From positions 78,976,003-79,040,002 of the forward strand of contig OY755241.1 of the NCBI GenBank assembly GCA_963576725.1: DNA of 64,000 nt, in the 5' to 3' direction. The translations under genes were made by a program, and so were the position numbers. The stretch's first letter is position 1, and each line of letters opens with the position of its first letter. The notes under the pieces are model-generated. The model ran no database searches. It had not been told where the DNA came from and worked only from the letters and a program-made list of their open reading frames with translations. Source of the DNA: Azorinus chamasolen. Lineage: Eukaryota; Mollusca; Bivalvia; Cardiida; Solecurtidae. Positions 1 through 9,825 of this stretch are shown here, one piece after another.

Positions 1-18
1 TGTGACATACTGTATCAT

Positions 19-198
19 GCAAACAGTATAGACCCAGATTATAAAGCTCCTAAAGGATCCTTGTGATCAGGATCTGCACTGTTTGTCTTTCAAAATTCTT
101 TGACAAGTTTAAGCCTAACATATCAAGTTGACTCTGTTGTTAAACACTGATGGGCTTATTATTTCACTCTGAAAATAAATTCAGCGTTTAAAGAGTTG
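19..198. repeat. P-type MITE fragment with palindromic core
   Basis: A palindromic core (19-88) starts GCAAACAGTATAGACCC and ends GGATCTGCACTGTTTG. It is followed by a tail ending CAGCGTTTAAAGAGTTG, which matches the tails of other P-type copies (27395-27580, 25091-25298). The left part lies outside the window. No coding potential seen. Confidence 0.6.
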
Positions 199-399
199 AA
201 ATTTAATGATGTTTAACTTTTAAAGTTTACTGTAAAAGGTATGTAGATTAAATTCTACTGTAAAGGTATTTAGATTAAGTCATGCGGAAATTCTTGCGAA
301 AGATTGATCACCGTTGAGGATGCAGTTTGCGCTAGTTTTTAGCCAGGATTCCACTGTGCATGTATAATTATGTACTCTTACCTTATTCATTCATACATA

Positions 400-604
400 C
401 AGTTAAACCTCTCTATAATGGCCACTAAATTGTGTTAATTAGTTGGTATATTAGGGCAGGTGGCTGCTTAAAGCAAGGTGAAAGTAAAACAGAACGCTCC
501 TATAGGAGCGTTCTGTTTTACTTTCACCTTGCTTTAAGCAACCACCTGCCTTTAACGCAAAATACATGATGTAATTTAGTGGCTGTTATAGAGAGGTTTT
601 ACTG
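400..604. mobile_element. Tigger/pogo-like palindromic MITE, 205 bp
   Basis: It begins CAGTTAAACCTCTCTATAA and ends TATAGAGAGGTTTTACTG, with TA on both sides (398-399 and 605-606). The whole element folds back on itself, with the centre CTCCTATAGGAG near 500. TA target sites and CAGT ends are typical of Tc1/mariner-pogo (Tigger) elements. There is no transposase, so it is non-autonomous. Sister copies lie at 12400, 19317, 37021, 38846, 40286 and 50097. Confidence 0.85.
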
Positions 605-667
605 TATATGTAAGTATTCAGACAACCAATCTTCCCTATTCACCGTTTGTAAGCCGAGTAATCCAAA

Positions 668-894
668 ATTCCTTCATTCAATTAATGTTTTTTCACGCCT
701 TTACAGAGTAGATGCAGATCAGACAGCTCGAGTTTTCTGATATGGGTCTGCTCTGTTTGCTCATGAAATTATGATAGAGCTGACTCTCTAGTTTCTACCA
801 TACAATCCTGGGTACATATGCCATTATAAATAATCAGCTAATGAATATTCATAATGTCATTACTTCTTACATGAATATTCAACAGGGAAAGGGT
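668..894. mobile_element. A-type TTAA MITE, left end degraded
   Basis: It carries the A-type hairpin (GTAGATGCAGATCAGACAGC ... GGGTCTGCTCTGTTTGC, 706-763), the A-type tail with TGAATATTCAT motifs, and the terminal GGGAAAGGGTAA. The left end has lost a clear TTAACCC. Confidence 0.6.
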
Positions 895-928
895 AATCAG
901 GCTCTACTCTATTTGCCACTTCATTAGT

Positions 929-2048
929 TAGGGCACTGCATTGAAAATGCAGGAGCCCTATAGGAATCACATTTTCTGTCTATCTGTCTGTCCGTCCGTC
1001 AAAATTTTTTATGTGACACGATAACTCAAACAGTCATTAACATATTGGTTTCATATTAAAGGCATATGCTTAGTATCATCAGAAGAAGACGCCTATAGTT
1101 TTTGGGTTGAATTGGATCACTATGTCTAGAGTTATCTGCCCTTGATTCTTCAAAAATGCTGTCAACAATTTTGATGCGATGTGATTACTCAAACAGTAAT
1201 TCACATATTCTTGCATAAAACGTGCTGTTGTTGTCAAGCTAGACCATGTATTAACAAGGTGATTCTCATGCTCACGCACTGTTGTTGACCGGTTTTAATT
1301 ATACCTATTCGGGGCCTAATGTAAACAATGGACGCCAACGTATAGCGTTTGGCCTAAGCTAGATGAGCGGTGCGAGTTTTTCAGGGGCACCGACAATGAA
1401 CTGCTTTTAGTGATCGTCAGAAAGAAAACAAAAGAGTGGCCCGGAAACTGCATAAATCGAACGAACTTAAGTGTCAATGAAGTGTATAGTTTTGCTTGTA
1501 TTTGGAAGAAATAAATTGATGCAGGAAAGCAGAAAATGGGTTTATGCAAGAATAGCATTAATACACGTTTGTTTTTGGGCAGTAACATCTGCAGTGTCCC
1601 TTGGGAATGTTGTTGCCCTCGCCCTTTGGGCTTGGGCCAACAACAGTCCCTCGGGACACTGCAGATGTTATTGCCCAAAAAACGTGTATTAACCCTCTAT
1701 TGGTTTCATATAAAGGGCATGTATCATCAGAGGAAGACGGCTATAATAGTTTTTTGTTGAAATGGTTCTCCATGTCTAGAGTTATCTGCCCTTTAATCTT
1801 GAATCTTCAAAAAATGCTATCAACTTTTGTTAACACTTTTGATGTGACATGATAACTCAAACAGTACTTAATATATTTGGTTCATATTAAGAGCATATGC
1901 TTAGTATTATAAGAGGAAGACACCTACAGTTTTTGGGTTGAATGAGATCACCATGCTCAGATGTATCTGCCCTTGATTTATCAAAAATGCCATATTCAAC
2001 AAAAGATCATCTGCAGGGCTCTCTCTGACTGAGTCAGTTTTCTAGTTT
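929..2048 (+). mobile_element. Helitron-like/pearl-like non-autonomous element
   Basis: It starts near GGGCACTGCATTGAAAATGC, has internal ~165 bp repeats (each with ACTCAAACAGT and GTCTAGAGTTATCTGCCC), and ends in a hairpin CTGACTGAGTCAG followed by TTTTCTAGTTT. A second copy lies at 37672-38813. Internal repeats plus a 3' hairpin resemble pearl elements and Helentrons of bivalves. Assignment is by structure only. It is interrupted at about 1310-1695 by a separate palindromic insert. Confidence 0.55.
1558..1692. repeat. Inverted repeat nested in the 929-2048 element
   Basis: Arms of about 40 bp (1558-1600 and 1653-1692; TTAATACACGTTTGTTTTTG versus CCCAAAAAACGTGTATTAA) enclose a ~50 bp centre that is itself partly self-complementary. 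The flanking 1310-1557 is unlike the host repeat and may belong to the same insert. Open frames here are shadows of the palindrome. Confidence 0.6.
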
Positions 2049-2197
2049 CATTTAAATTTATCAGAACTGTGCAGTATTGACTTACTCAGCTTTACAAACC
2101 TGTATCGATCAAGGGGACATTAGGTTCCCAAACAATTAGGATGACTACTGTACTTATGATACAGTAAAACGTCTCTAATGTAACAAAATTCTATCAA

Positions 2198-2432
2198 CCC
2201 TTTCCCTGTTCTGTATTTAGGCCACATTTCAACACCAACTGAATATTCATTAACAAAAAGTTATAAAGAAATCTGGAAGATGGAGCATTGTAGACATTTT
2301 AGAAAGTAAAGAAACAGATCTATCAAATTCTATTAGCAAACAGAGCAGACCCTGATCGGACGGCTCCTCTAGGAGCCATCTGATCTGGTTCTACTCTGTT
2401 TGCAAATGCATGAGAACACACGTGAGAAAGCG
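2198..2432. mobile_element. A-type TTAA MITE
   Basis: It starts CCCTTTCCCTGTTCTG after a mutated TCAA. It contains TGAATATTCATTAAC and the hairpin GCAAACAGAGCAGACC ... CTACTCTGTTTGC (2334-2404). It ends GTGAGAAAGCG before TTAA (2433-2436). The TTAA target and CCC terminus are the piggyBac signature. Confidence 0.75.
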
Positions 2433-2451
2433 TTAACAGATGAATGCTTAA

Positions 2452-2537
2452 TTCAGTATGAAAGTAAAACAGATTAAGCTCATGCAAGTAGCTTTCTGCA
2501 TTACTTTTGCCTTGCATTAAGCTACCACCTGCCTGTA
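2452..2537. repeat. B-type palindromic core fragment
   Basis: The two arms (ATGAAAGTAAAACAGATTAAG; CTTTCTGCATTACTTTTGCC) and the tail AAGCTACCACCTGCCTG match the inner part of the Tigger-like MITEs, but no CAGT ends are attached. Confidence 0.6.
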
Positions 2538-2676
2538 AAACACAGAATTAAAGCTGTGTTTGGTAGTCATATTATTTAGGTTTTAATGTATGTATCACTA
2601 AAATGATCCTATTTTCCCCCCTATCGATCGTGACTTCATGAACTGTTTGTGCAATGATTCATAAGAGTAGTGTGTA

Positions 2677-2890
2677 CCCTAATTACCCTCAGTATTGGGA
2701 CAGACACACTTAGACAAACAGTGCAGATCCAGGTCAGATGACTCCTGAAGGAGCTGTTTGATCTGATCAGAGTTGGCACTATTCTCTTCTATAACAGTCT
2801 AAAGTCGTCTGTTTAAAGCTATCAGAATGGCATCAAGATTGATTATGCTTCACAAACCAATTGAGAATGGAGATATAAGATGTCTAAATA
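2677..2890. repeat. C-type palindromic element fragment
   Basis: A core (2713-2780; GACAAACAGTGCAGATCC ... GTTGGCACTATTC) lies in a shell beginning ACCCTAATTACCCT. It is homologous to 26645-26830. The segment CACAAACCAATTGAGAATGG recurs inverted near 3155-3180, so a larger inverted structure may exist. The 2890-3180 interval shows no gene. Confidence 0.45.
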
Positions 2891-3179
2891 CTTATGAAAA
2901 ATAGGGTAAAATTTCATTGTGGGCACTGAATTAGTTTTAAATACAACCTGGAGCTTGAAAGCTGGAGCTAAAAATTGATATATACCCATCATAGGTGGTT
3001 TTGAACTTTTGACAATCAAGATTTACCTTGACTTTTGTGAGAGAAAAACTGACCCGAGGCAGGAAATGATAAATGTATGTACTGGATACCCAGCAAAGTG
3101 GGGTTTGGCAGTACCTTAGTTACCCTAGGTATTTGTACAACTATTTTCTAATCTCCATTCTCCATTGGTTTGTAATAAT

Positions 3180-3426
3180 TCTTTCCTCCATAAATATTCA
3201 TGTAAGAAATGATGATTTCATGAATATAATTTTGATTAATTTGTTATAATAGCACGTTGACACAGGAAATTTTGGCCATAATAGCAGAAATTGTAGAATT
3301 ATATCTATACTATATCATAAGAAAACAGAGCAGGCCCTGATCAGATGGCTCTTATAAAAGCCATCTGATCTCAATCTACTCTATTTGCAAAGGCGTAGAA
3401 AAGCATATTTATTGAGTAAAGGGATA
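3180..3426. mobile_element. A-type MITE, reverse orientation
   Basis: It starts with a TCCTCCATAAATATTCATG motif, then ATCATAAGAAAACAGAGCAG, a hairpin and GCAAAGGCGTAGAAAAGC, ending AGTAAAGGGATAA. The arms show paired changes relative to other copies (GATGGCTC with GAGCCATC-type complement). Confidence 0.65.
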
Positions 3427-3555
3427 ATTTTATATTGGACTGACTAGGTTTACACTCACTCTTTGCCAATTAGTCTTTCTGTCTGAATGCCTGTACTCCT
3501 TACTGTTTGCAATAGGTTCCATTAATATTTCATAATAAATGATAACTTGCAATTG

Positions 3556-4230
3556 TGAACTACCTGTTCAAGAACATGCTGACAAAGCAAAATATTTAGG
3601 TGTCACAATACAGTCAGATCTTAAATGGCAAACTCATGTAAACAACATAACTATGCAATAAGTCTAACATAACTCTTAGTTCCCTGGTCTATGTTTATTC
3701 CTAAGTTCAATACCTAATGAATATTCATAAACAAAATAGTTATAAAGAAATATGAAAGGTGGAACATTGTAGACATTTTAGAAAGCAAAGAAACAGATCT
3801 ATCAAATCCTATTAGCAAACAGAGCAGACCCTGATCAGACGGCTCCTCTAGGAGCCGTCAGATCTGGGTCTACTCTGTTTGCAAGTGTGTGAAAACACGT
3901 TTATATGAGGGAAAGGGTTAAAAGGAACTTGAACATCGGCTCCATATCAGTTAAAGAACAGGTATACAAATCTCTAGCTAGTCCGCCCAACCTTAGAATA
4001 TGCCAGTTCAGTCTTGAATCCATAGATAAATGAAGACAAAACCAACAATATTTAGAAAAGGTGCAAAGGAGAGCTGCTAGGTTTGTCACCAACAGATTTA
4101 GGATTGCCTCTAGTGCTGGTGACATGCTAAACAGCTTAGAATGGAGAAGCCTTGCTGACAGACGGACATATGCACGCCTCATTATGTTATACAATCTGGT
4201 TGCACAACTCCTCTGAAACTGCTAAACAGA
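3556..4230 (+). pseudogene. LINE reverse-transcriptase C-terminal fragment, split by a MITE
   Basis: Before the MITE the frame reads AKYLGVTIQSDLKWQTHVNN, a typical late-RT motif of Jockey/CR1-like non-LTR retrotransposons. After it come VKEQVYKSL, LEYAS-like residues, VQRRAARFVTNRFR and DRRTYARLIMLYNLV, also typical of the region downstream of the RT domain. Internal stops and frame breaks show that it is dead. The frame resumes across the inserted MITE (3680-3917) if the insert plus one TTAA is ignored. The 3' limit is approximate. A weak minus-strand frame here is a shadow. Confidence 0.8.
3680..3917. mobile_element. A-type TTAA MITE inserted in the LINE
   Basis: It lies between TTAG (3676-3679, decayed TTAA) and TTAA (3918-3921), ~238 bp. 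It carries the hairpin GCAAACAGAGCAGACCCTGA ... GGGTCTACTCTGTTTGC (3814-3884) and ends GAGGGAAAGGG. The interrupted LINE frame gives an independent check of its ends. Confidence 0.85.
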
Positions 4231-4470
4231 ATTTCATAAAACCTTGCATTTTGCAGTTTGATCAGGGTGTGTACTATTTGCTACCATGTCTGATCCAAAG
4301 ACACATATCACATTGGTGCTTAGAATTGACTAACATAGCTCTCCAATTTCTTGAAGAGGGGAGATTGGTTGTCTGAGAACCTAGGGTAATTAGGCTTTGA
4401 ATCAATGTAGCAGAAATATAAAAGCTCCAACAGTCATTTTAATGGCAAATAGAAAATCTGTTTTGTAAGA

Positions 4471-5074
4471 GAAGTAAACAGAGCAGACTGTCTGATCAGA
4501 CTGCTTGATCTTCAGGAGCTGTCTTATCTGCATGTGTCTGCTCTGTCTTATCTGTGTCTACTCTGTCTTTTGTCTACTCTGTCTTATCTGTGTCTACTCT
4601 GTCTTATCTGTGTCTACTCTGTCTTATCTGCATGTGTCTACTCTGTCTTATCTGTGTCTACTCTGTCTTTTGTCTACTCTGTCTTATCTGTGTCTACTCT
4701 GTCTTATCTGTGTCTACTCTGTCTTATCTGTGTCTACTCTGTCTTATCTGTGTCTACTCTGTCTTATCTGTGTCTACTCTGTCTTATCTGTGTCTACTCT
4801 GTCTTATCTGTGTCTACTCTGTCTTATCTGTGTCTACTCTGTCTTATCTGTGTCTACTCTGTCTTATCTGTGTCTACTCTGTCTTATCTGCATGTGTCTA
4901 CTCTGTCTTATCTGTGTCTACTCTGTCTTTTGTCTACTCTGTCTTATCTGTGTCTACTCTGTCTTATCTGTGTCTACTCTGTCTTATCTGTGTCTACTCT
5001 GTCTTATCTGTGTCTACTCTGTCTTATCTGTGTCTACTCTGTCTTATCTGTGTCTACTCTGTTTGAAAAGGCAA
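4471..5074. repeat. 20 bp minisatellite grown from a MITE hairpin arm
   Basis: The left arm GTAAACAGAGCAGACTG and a centre near 4510 are followed by about 27 copies (4519-5066) of a 20 bp unit, GTCTTATCTGTGTCTACTCT. The array ends in GTCTACTCTGTTTG, the normal right arm of an A-type core. Variant units (16 bp GTCTTTTGTCTACTCT; 24 bp with CATG) recur in the same order near 4631 and 4888, a higher-order duplication. Open frames on both strands reflect the 20 bp period and are not genes. Confidence 0.9.
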
Positions 5075-5148
5075 AGTAGTGATTGTGGAGTAAACTTTAT
5101 AATTCATTAACACAGTTGAAACTGAGTCTCTTTGAAGTGACCAATTAA

Positions 5149-5349
5149 ACCCTGTCCTCCATAAATACGCCTTTCTAGGCCTCTGTAAAAGTCACCTTTT
5201 GAAACCATTGTGATAAATATAGCATTTGCTCCTATCACAATGGTTTCAAAACTACAAAATTCTAAAGTTTCCTTTTCTCTAGTAAATGCTCCTTTTTTGT
5301 AGATTTATTCAAACAGTTTTGGTCTAAAAATAGCCTATTGAGGAAGGGG
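5149..5349. mobile_element. D-type TTAA MITE
   Basis: Between TTAA 5145-5148 and TTAA 5350-5353. It carries GAAACCATTGTGATAAATA, a centre of GCATTTGCTCC, CACAATGGTTTC, and the D-type tail CTCTAGTAAATGCTCC ... AATAGCCTATTGAGG. The right arm of the inner hairpin is shortened. Confidence 0.75.
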
Positions 5350-5520
5350 TTAATAAATGCCAGTTTGTTAGTTACATAACTGCAGGTAGTGCTTAACGCT
5401 TGTTCCCTGTTTAACATTCATGAAAGAAATAATAATGTCATGATTATTAATGAGCAAAACTATTTTAAAGCATTTCTAACAAAGACATTTTTGTCCGCGG
5501 CAGAGAGTGTGGAATCATAT

Positions 5521-6723
5521 TAAGCTCTACATCATCACTGCCCTATTAACCAATAAGGTTGCGAGATTTCAGGGCGTTGGCTTCAATACTATATTGCGTA
5601 AATTTCTGTCTATTTCATCGATAAATAACAGCTGTGAATGGCAACTGTCAATTTATCGGTGAAAAAGAAAAGAAAGGGCGGACTATGAAAACAGTGAAGA
5701 TTCAGTATCACCTTTCTAAACGATTTACTAAATACAATTATATTTGTTTGAATAGTAAAATTATTTTGAAACGATTATGTTAAAAAAGATAATTTGCTTG
5801 AAAGAACGAATCTGCTGCTTTCGAGCAGTTTATCCTTAACAGCATTCATTTTTAAGATTATACAATGCAAAGCTTTTAAACAACTTAACAATACGTCGAA
5901 CAGTGCAATTACTGTAGCACCATTCTAAACGAATTACTAAATACAATTTACACTATCATATTTTCAGATAAAATTGTCTCCAATATACGTCGAAATTTAC
6001 TGTTTCGTCTGCCATGTTTCAACAAAGAATGAGGATTGCGATAAACCTTGTTCATTTCAATTTACCTGATCGAACCACTTCAACCAATCAGTTTGCTTTA
6101 CCTTGCAAATTTGCAATATTTTGGCGGGAAATTAACGGCGACGGTAGAGCATTGTGCTAAATAGCTCAGAGCATGTTTATTTCATACTACGGAATGTAGT
6201 CCTCTCGGCGCGTCCGGCGCCTTGAGTACTATATTCCGTAGTATGAAATAAAAATGCTCTAACCTATACTTATCACATAATCTGCCTTGTGGGAGTGCTG
6301 TAACGGAGTGTCGTAATTCGTGGCAATGCACTAGTGCATTTTTTATGCAAATTAGCAATTGTTACCCAATCGTAACGCTCATTTTAAACATTAGCCAGTC
6401 ATAGCACTCCATGTTCGTCGTCTATTGTATTATTACGCTGTTTGTAAGCAATGGCCAAACAGCCGTCAGCTATAGCCCGTTTCATTTTCTGTGGCACTTT
6501 TAAGGCTTATGTGATAAAAAGAATCTTACATTCGTGTTCATTACAAATTGTTTTCATGAAACCCATTTACTATTATGAATATGACTCTCGCTAAAGCTCA
6601 TGTCATATCATATACATGTAGTAAACTCGTTTCATAAAAACTCGCTAAAGCTCGTGTCATATCATATAGTAAACTCGTTTCATAAAAACAATATGAAACA
6701 CTCATGTGAGATCCTCTATTTAT
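5521..6723 (+). mobile_element. Non-autonomous element sharing the Crypton 3' end
   Basis: About 1.2 kb interrupting an A-type MITE. The last ~180 bp contain CTCGCTAAAGCTCGTGTCAT (twice) and end AACACTCATG..AGATCCTCTATTTAT, the same terminal block as the recombinase element ending at 16325. No long ORF is present. The 5' part carries CCAATCAG and TTGGCGGGAAA motifs and looks promoter-like, but this is weak. I infer a cut-down partner mobilised by the same recombinase family. Confidence 0.5.
6168..6260. repeat. Inverted repeat around a GC-rich loop
   Basis: Arms AGAGCATGTTTATTTCATAC (from 6168) and GTATGAAATAAAAATGCTCT (to 6260) pair over ~33 bp around a GC-rich centre (CTCTCGGCGCGTCCGGCGCC). 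It lies inside the 5521-6723 element. Confidence 0.75.
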
Positions 6724-6897
6724 ATTACATGTATATCATAAGCAAACAGAGTAGACCCTGATTAGACGGCTCCTACACTTAGAGCCATCTGATCTGGGTG
6801 ACCTCTGTTTACAAATGTATGAAAATGTGTTTATATGAAGGAAACTGGGTTAATGGGAACTTTCTGCATAAGTTTATGCCCCTAGGTCAGATCTGAG

Positions 6898-8402
6898 GAG
6901 CATATTGTTTTTGCCCTGTCTGTCTGTCTGTCACCAGTGAACTTTAACATTGGTCTTAACTTTTGAACCAGTATAGATAGAGACTTGATATTTGGCAACT
7001 AAGTTCTGGGGGTATACTGGAGTCACCATGTCTGTCCGTCCATCACGCTTGTCCGGATCATAACTTCGAAAGTATAAAAGCTATTGACTTCAAACTTCAT
7101 ATATAGATAGATCACATTGACTGCAAGTGCAGTGTACAAGGTTTGTAACTCTGTCTTCAGTATTTTTGGAGTTATTGCCCTTTGTTATTTTCCAGTTTTC
7201 CGGAGTTTTTTTCTAAATGTTTACAGATATTTAAGTGATATGTGGTATGTAGCTTTATTATAATGAGTTACAGATCAAGTTTGAATTTCGTTACGCTTCA
7301 TTGATTTTTCATGGAAATACAGTGATTTTATTTAGAAATTTTCCTGAAATTTAGGTTTTCCGGAGTTTTTTTCCTACACTTTTGCAGATATTGAAGTGAT
7401 ATTTGGTATGTGGCTTTATTATAATGAGTTACAGATCAAGTTTGAATTTCGTCACGCTTCATTGATTTTGCACAGAAATGCATTGATTTTACTTAGAAAT
7501 TTTCCGGAAATTCAGGTTTTCCGGAGTTTGTTTTTTTTATAAACCTTTACAGATATTGAAGTGATATTTGGTATGTGGCTTTATTATAAGGAGTTACAGA
7601 TCAAGTTTGAATTTCGTCATGCATCATTGATTTTTCACAGAAGTACAGTGATTTTACTTAGAAATTTTCCGGAAATTCAGGTTTTCCGGAGTTTTTTTTT
7701 ATAAACCTTTACAGATATTTAGGTGATATTTGGTATATGGCTTTATTATAATGAGTTACAGATCAAGTTTGAATCTCATTATGCTTCATTGATTTTTCAC
7801 GGAAATATAGTGATTTTACTCAGAAATTTTCCGGGAATCCAGGTTTTCAGGATTTTTTTTCTAAACCCTTGCTGATATTTTGATGGAAATTCATCTGTGT
7901 GGTATTGTCCATTATACTGATTATTTTAAAACTTTTAGATCTCACACACAATTTAAATTTGGGGTCCGTTTCAACCTGCCGCACGTGTACGACACGGTGT
8001 TAACATCGCTCAGAACTCCCTCGAGCGATGTTAACTCCCAATAACATCAGTGTGCTGACGAAGGCCAAAGTACTCGGTCGAAAGCTCCAGGTATGCTTTC
8101 AAATTTAAATTGTGTGTGAGATCTAAAAGTTTTAAAACATTCAGTACCTTGCAGATATTGATGTGATATTTGGTATGTACTTTTATAATAATGAGTTACA
8201 GATCAAGTTTGAATTTTGTTACACTACATTGATTTTTAACGGAATTACAGCATTTAAACATAGAAATTTTTAGGAAATTTCAGATTTTCCGGAGTTTTTT
8301 TTCTAAACTGTAGCAGATATTGCAGTGATTTATTTCTATAACCACCATCTCTGTGTCAAATGTGCTAGTGGGGGTATTCATCACCTTTAGTGGTAGTTCT
8401 AG
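6898..8402 (+). mobile_element. Helitron/pearl-like element with ~162 bp repeats
   Basis: A 5' region with GTCTGTCCGTCCATCACG is followed by repeats whose TTTTCCGGAGTTTTTT mark recurs near 7194, 7354, 7515, 7680, 7842 (degenerate) and 8285, with a period of about 161-165 bp. The 3' end is a hairpin CACCTTTAGTGGT followed by TCTAGTT, matching the ends at 2035 and 38800. It is interrupted by the inverted repeat at 7924-8137. A single unit also occurs at 47385-47520. Confidence 0.6.
7924..8137. mobile_element. Foldback insert inside the 162 bp repeat array
   Basis: Near-perfect arms of ~37 bp (7924-7960 and 8101-8137; CTTTTAGATCTCACACACAA and its complement) flank a GC-richer middle with a second hairpin, AACATCGCTC ... 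GAGCGATGTT. It interrupts one repeat of the host element. Confidence 0.75.
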
Positions 8403-8417
8403 TTCATCCTGCATTAA

Positions 8418-8615
8418 CCACTTCCCTCATATAAACACCTTTTCATGCATTTGGAAACAGAGTGGACCCAGATCAGACGGCTCCTATTGGAACCATATGA
8501 TCGGGGTCTAGCTGCTCTGTTTGCTTTTGACATGATATATATTTGATTCTATGTTTTGTTTCAAAGCAGAAAATTTCCTTGAAAAGTTTATAGGGAAAGC
8601 CACCACTTACCATTA
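8418..8615. mobile_element. A-type TTAA MITE
   Basis: It follows TTAA 8414-8417 and starts CCACTTCCCTCATATAAAC. The hairpin GGAAACAGAGTGGACCC ... GCTCTGTTTGC reaches 8521. The tail is A-type but its right end is indistinct. Confidence 0.6.
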
Positions 8616-8623
8616 GCCGTTTC

Positions 8624-9045
8624 CTCATATAAATGCTTTTTCTCGCCTTTACAAACAGTTTAAACTAAGATCAGTGTCCATGCTTATAAAGCTTTTAGTT
8701 GAGTCTGAGTTTCGTTCTCAGGCTTTTGATTGGTCAGATTTGAGTTCGCAAGCTTTTGATTGGTCAGATTTGAGCCAAAGGCTCAAATCTGACCAATCAA
8801 ATGCTTGAGAACGTTCTCAGACTCAACTAAAAGTTTTATAAGCATGGGCCCAGATAGCTTCTACAGGAGCTGACTTAAAAATCAGGGTATGCTTTGGTTG
8901 CTTCTAAAAGTATATACATGGAGATCTGAACCCACAGAATTTGTCAAAACAAACTATTCTGTTGAAAATTTTACATTATAACAGTTCAGGTAATAGATAT
9001 TCATGATGTCATCATTTCTTACATGAATGTTGAACAGGTAGAGCG
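8624..9045. mobile_element. A-type MITE carrying an F-type palindrome as core
   Basis: The shell reads TTTCCTCATATAAATGC ... ATTCATGATGTCATC ... TTGAACAGG before TTAA 9046-9049. Its core is replaced or interrupted by a 164 bp palindrome (8681-8844) with arms TGCTTATAAAGCTTTTAGTT and AACTAAAAGTTTTATAAGCA. A second copy of that palindrome lies at 43833-43965. Confidence 0.7.
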
Positions 9046-9268
9046 TTAAGACCCAGATGTATACCTCTTGTTGGTGATTGTATCAGAAGGGTTTTATTAT
9101 ACCACATCTACAGCTCTGACACTTAACCAAAAGTTTTATTTCTGCACTTGTGTTCCAGTTGGCTACCCGTTTTATCAATGCAGGATCTATCAGTCGTTGC
9201 AGTTGTATTTTTTCCTAATTTACGGTGACATTTTAATGTCTGCATTGCATGAATAAATTTTGCCTTAA

Positions 9269-9480
9269 CTCTTCTTATGCTGGATATTCAAATGTGAATC
9301 CATCCACTATGAATATTTATTAGCTCAAGCATTCTAAAGAAGGTTCGATTGTAGCCACTGAATTATAATGGCAAACAGTGTACACCCATAATGAGACTGT
9401 GGCTCCTGGGAGCCAACTCCTATACAGTAGGTCTACACTATTTGCACATGCAGATATGTACGATTATATCATGAGAAGGG
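9269..9480. mobile_element. P-type TTAA MITE
   Basis: Between TTAA 9265-9268 and TTAA 9481-9484. Core GGCAAACAGTGTACACCC ... TAGGTCTACACTATTTGC; terminal GAGAAGGG. The stretch 9050-9260 before it is unique-looking AT-rich DNA without a gene I can support. Confidence 0.65.
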
Positions 9481-9589
9481 TTAATTTGCCAATTTCAAAA
9501 GTCTAGATAATGTGTGATATTTGTCAGTTGTCTCCAATAAAATCCTTTGAAAGCTGAAATCCTATTCAAAGTGAAGTGGCCCAGTGGTG

Positions 9590-9825
9590 AATATTTAAGA
9601 ATATATAAACATGTAAGAAATAATGACATCATGAATATTAATTAGCTTAATAGCACATAAACACTTGAAAGTTTTAGCCATGGCAGAAACTGTAATCATT
9701 TCTATATTATATCATAAGCAAACAGCGCAGACCCTGATCAGACAGCTCCTACAGCAGCCATCTGATCTGGGTCTGCTCTGTTTGCAAAGGCATAGAAAGG
9801 TGTATTTATAGAGTAAAGGGTTTAC
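9590..9825. mobile_element. A-type MITE
   Basis: Reverse-type left part (GTAAGAAATAATGACATC, AGCACATAAACA), hairpin GCAAACAGCGCAGACCC ... GGGTCTGCTCTGTTTGC (9719-9788), end GAGTAAAGGG. Confidence 0.65.

Larger units (their letters stand above)
5397..6849. mobile_element. A-type TTAA MITE split by a 1.2 kb insertion
   Basis: The left part (5397-5520) starts after TTAA and reads to GGAATCATAT. The right part (6724-6849) resumes ATCATAAGCAAACAGAGTAG, continues through the hairpin and ends before TTAA 6850-6853. Intact copies have these two parts adjacent, so the interval 5521-6723 was inserted. Confidence 0.75.

Noticed and set aside
4505..5110. Long hydrophobic Leu/Cys/Ser ORFs in three frames
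   Set aside because: Product of a 20 bp tandem repeat; all three + frames are open and encode the same shifting repeat.
9170..9225. Exon after CACTTGTGTTCCAG
   Set aside because: No usable donor and only a short open frame.
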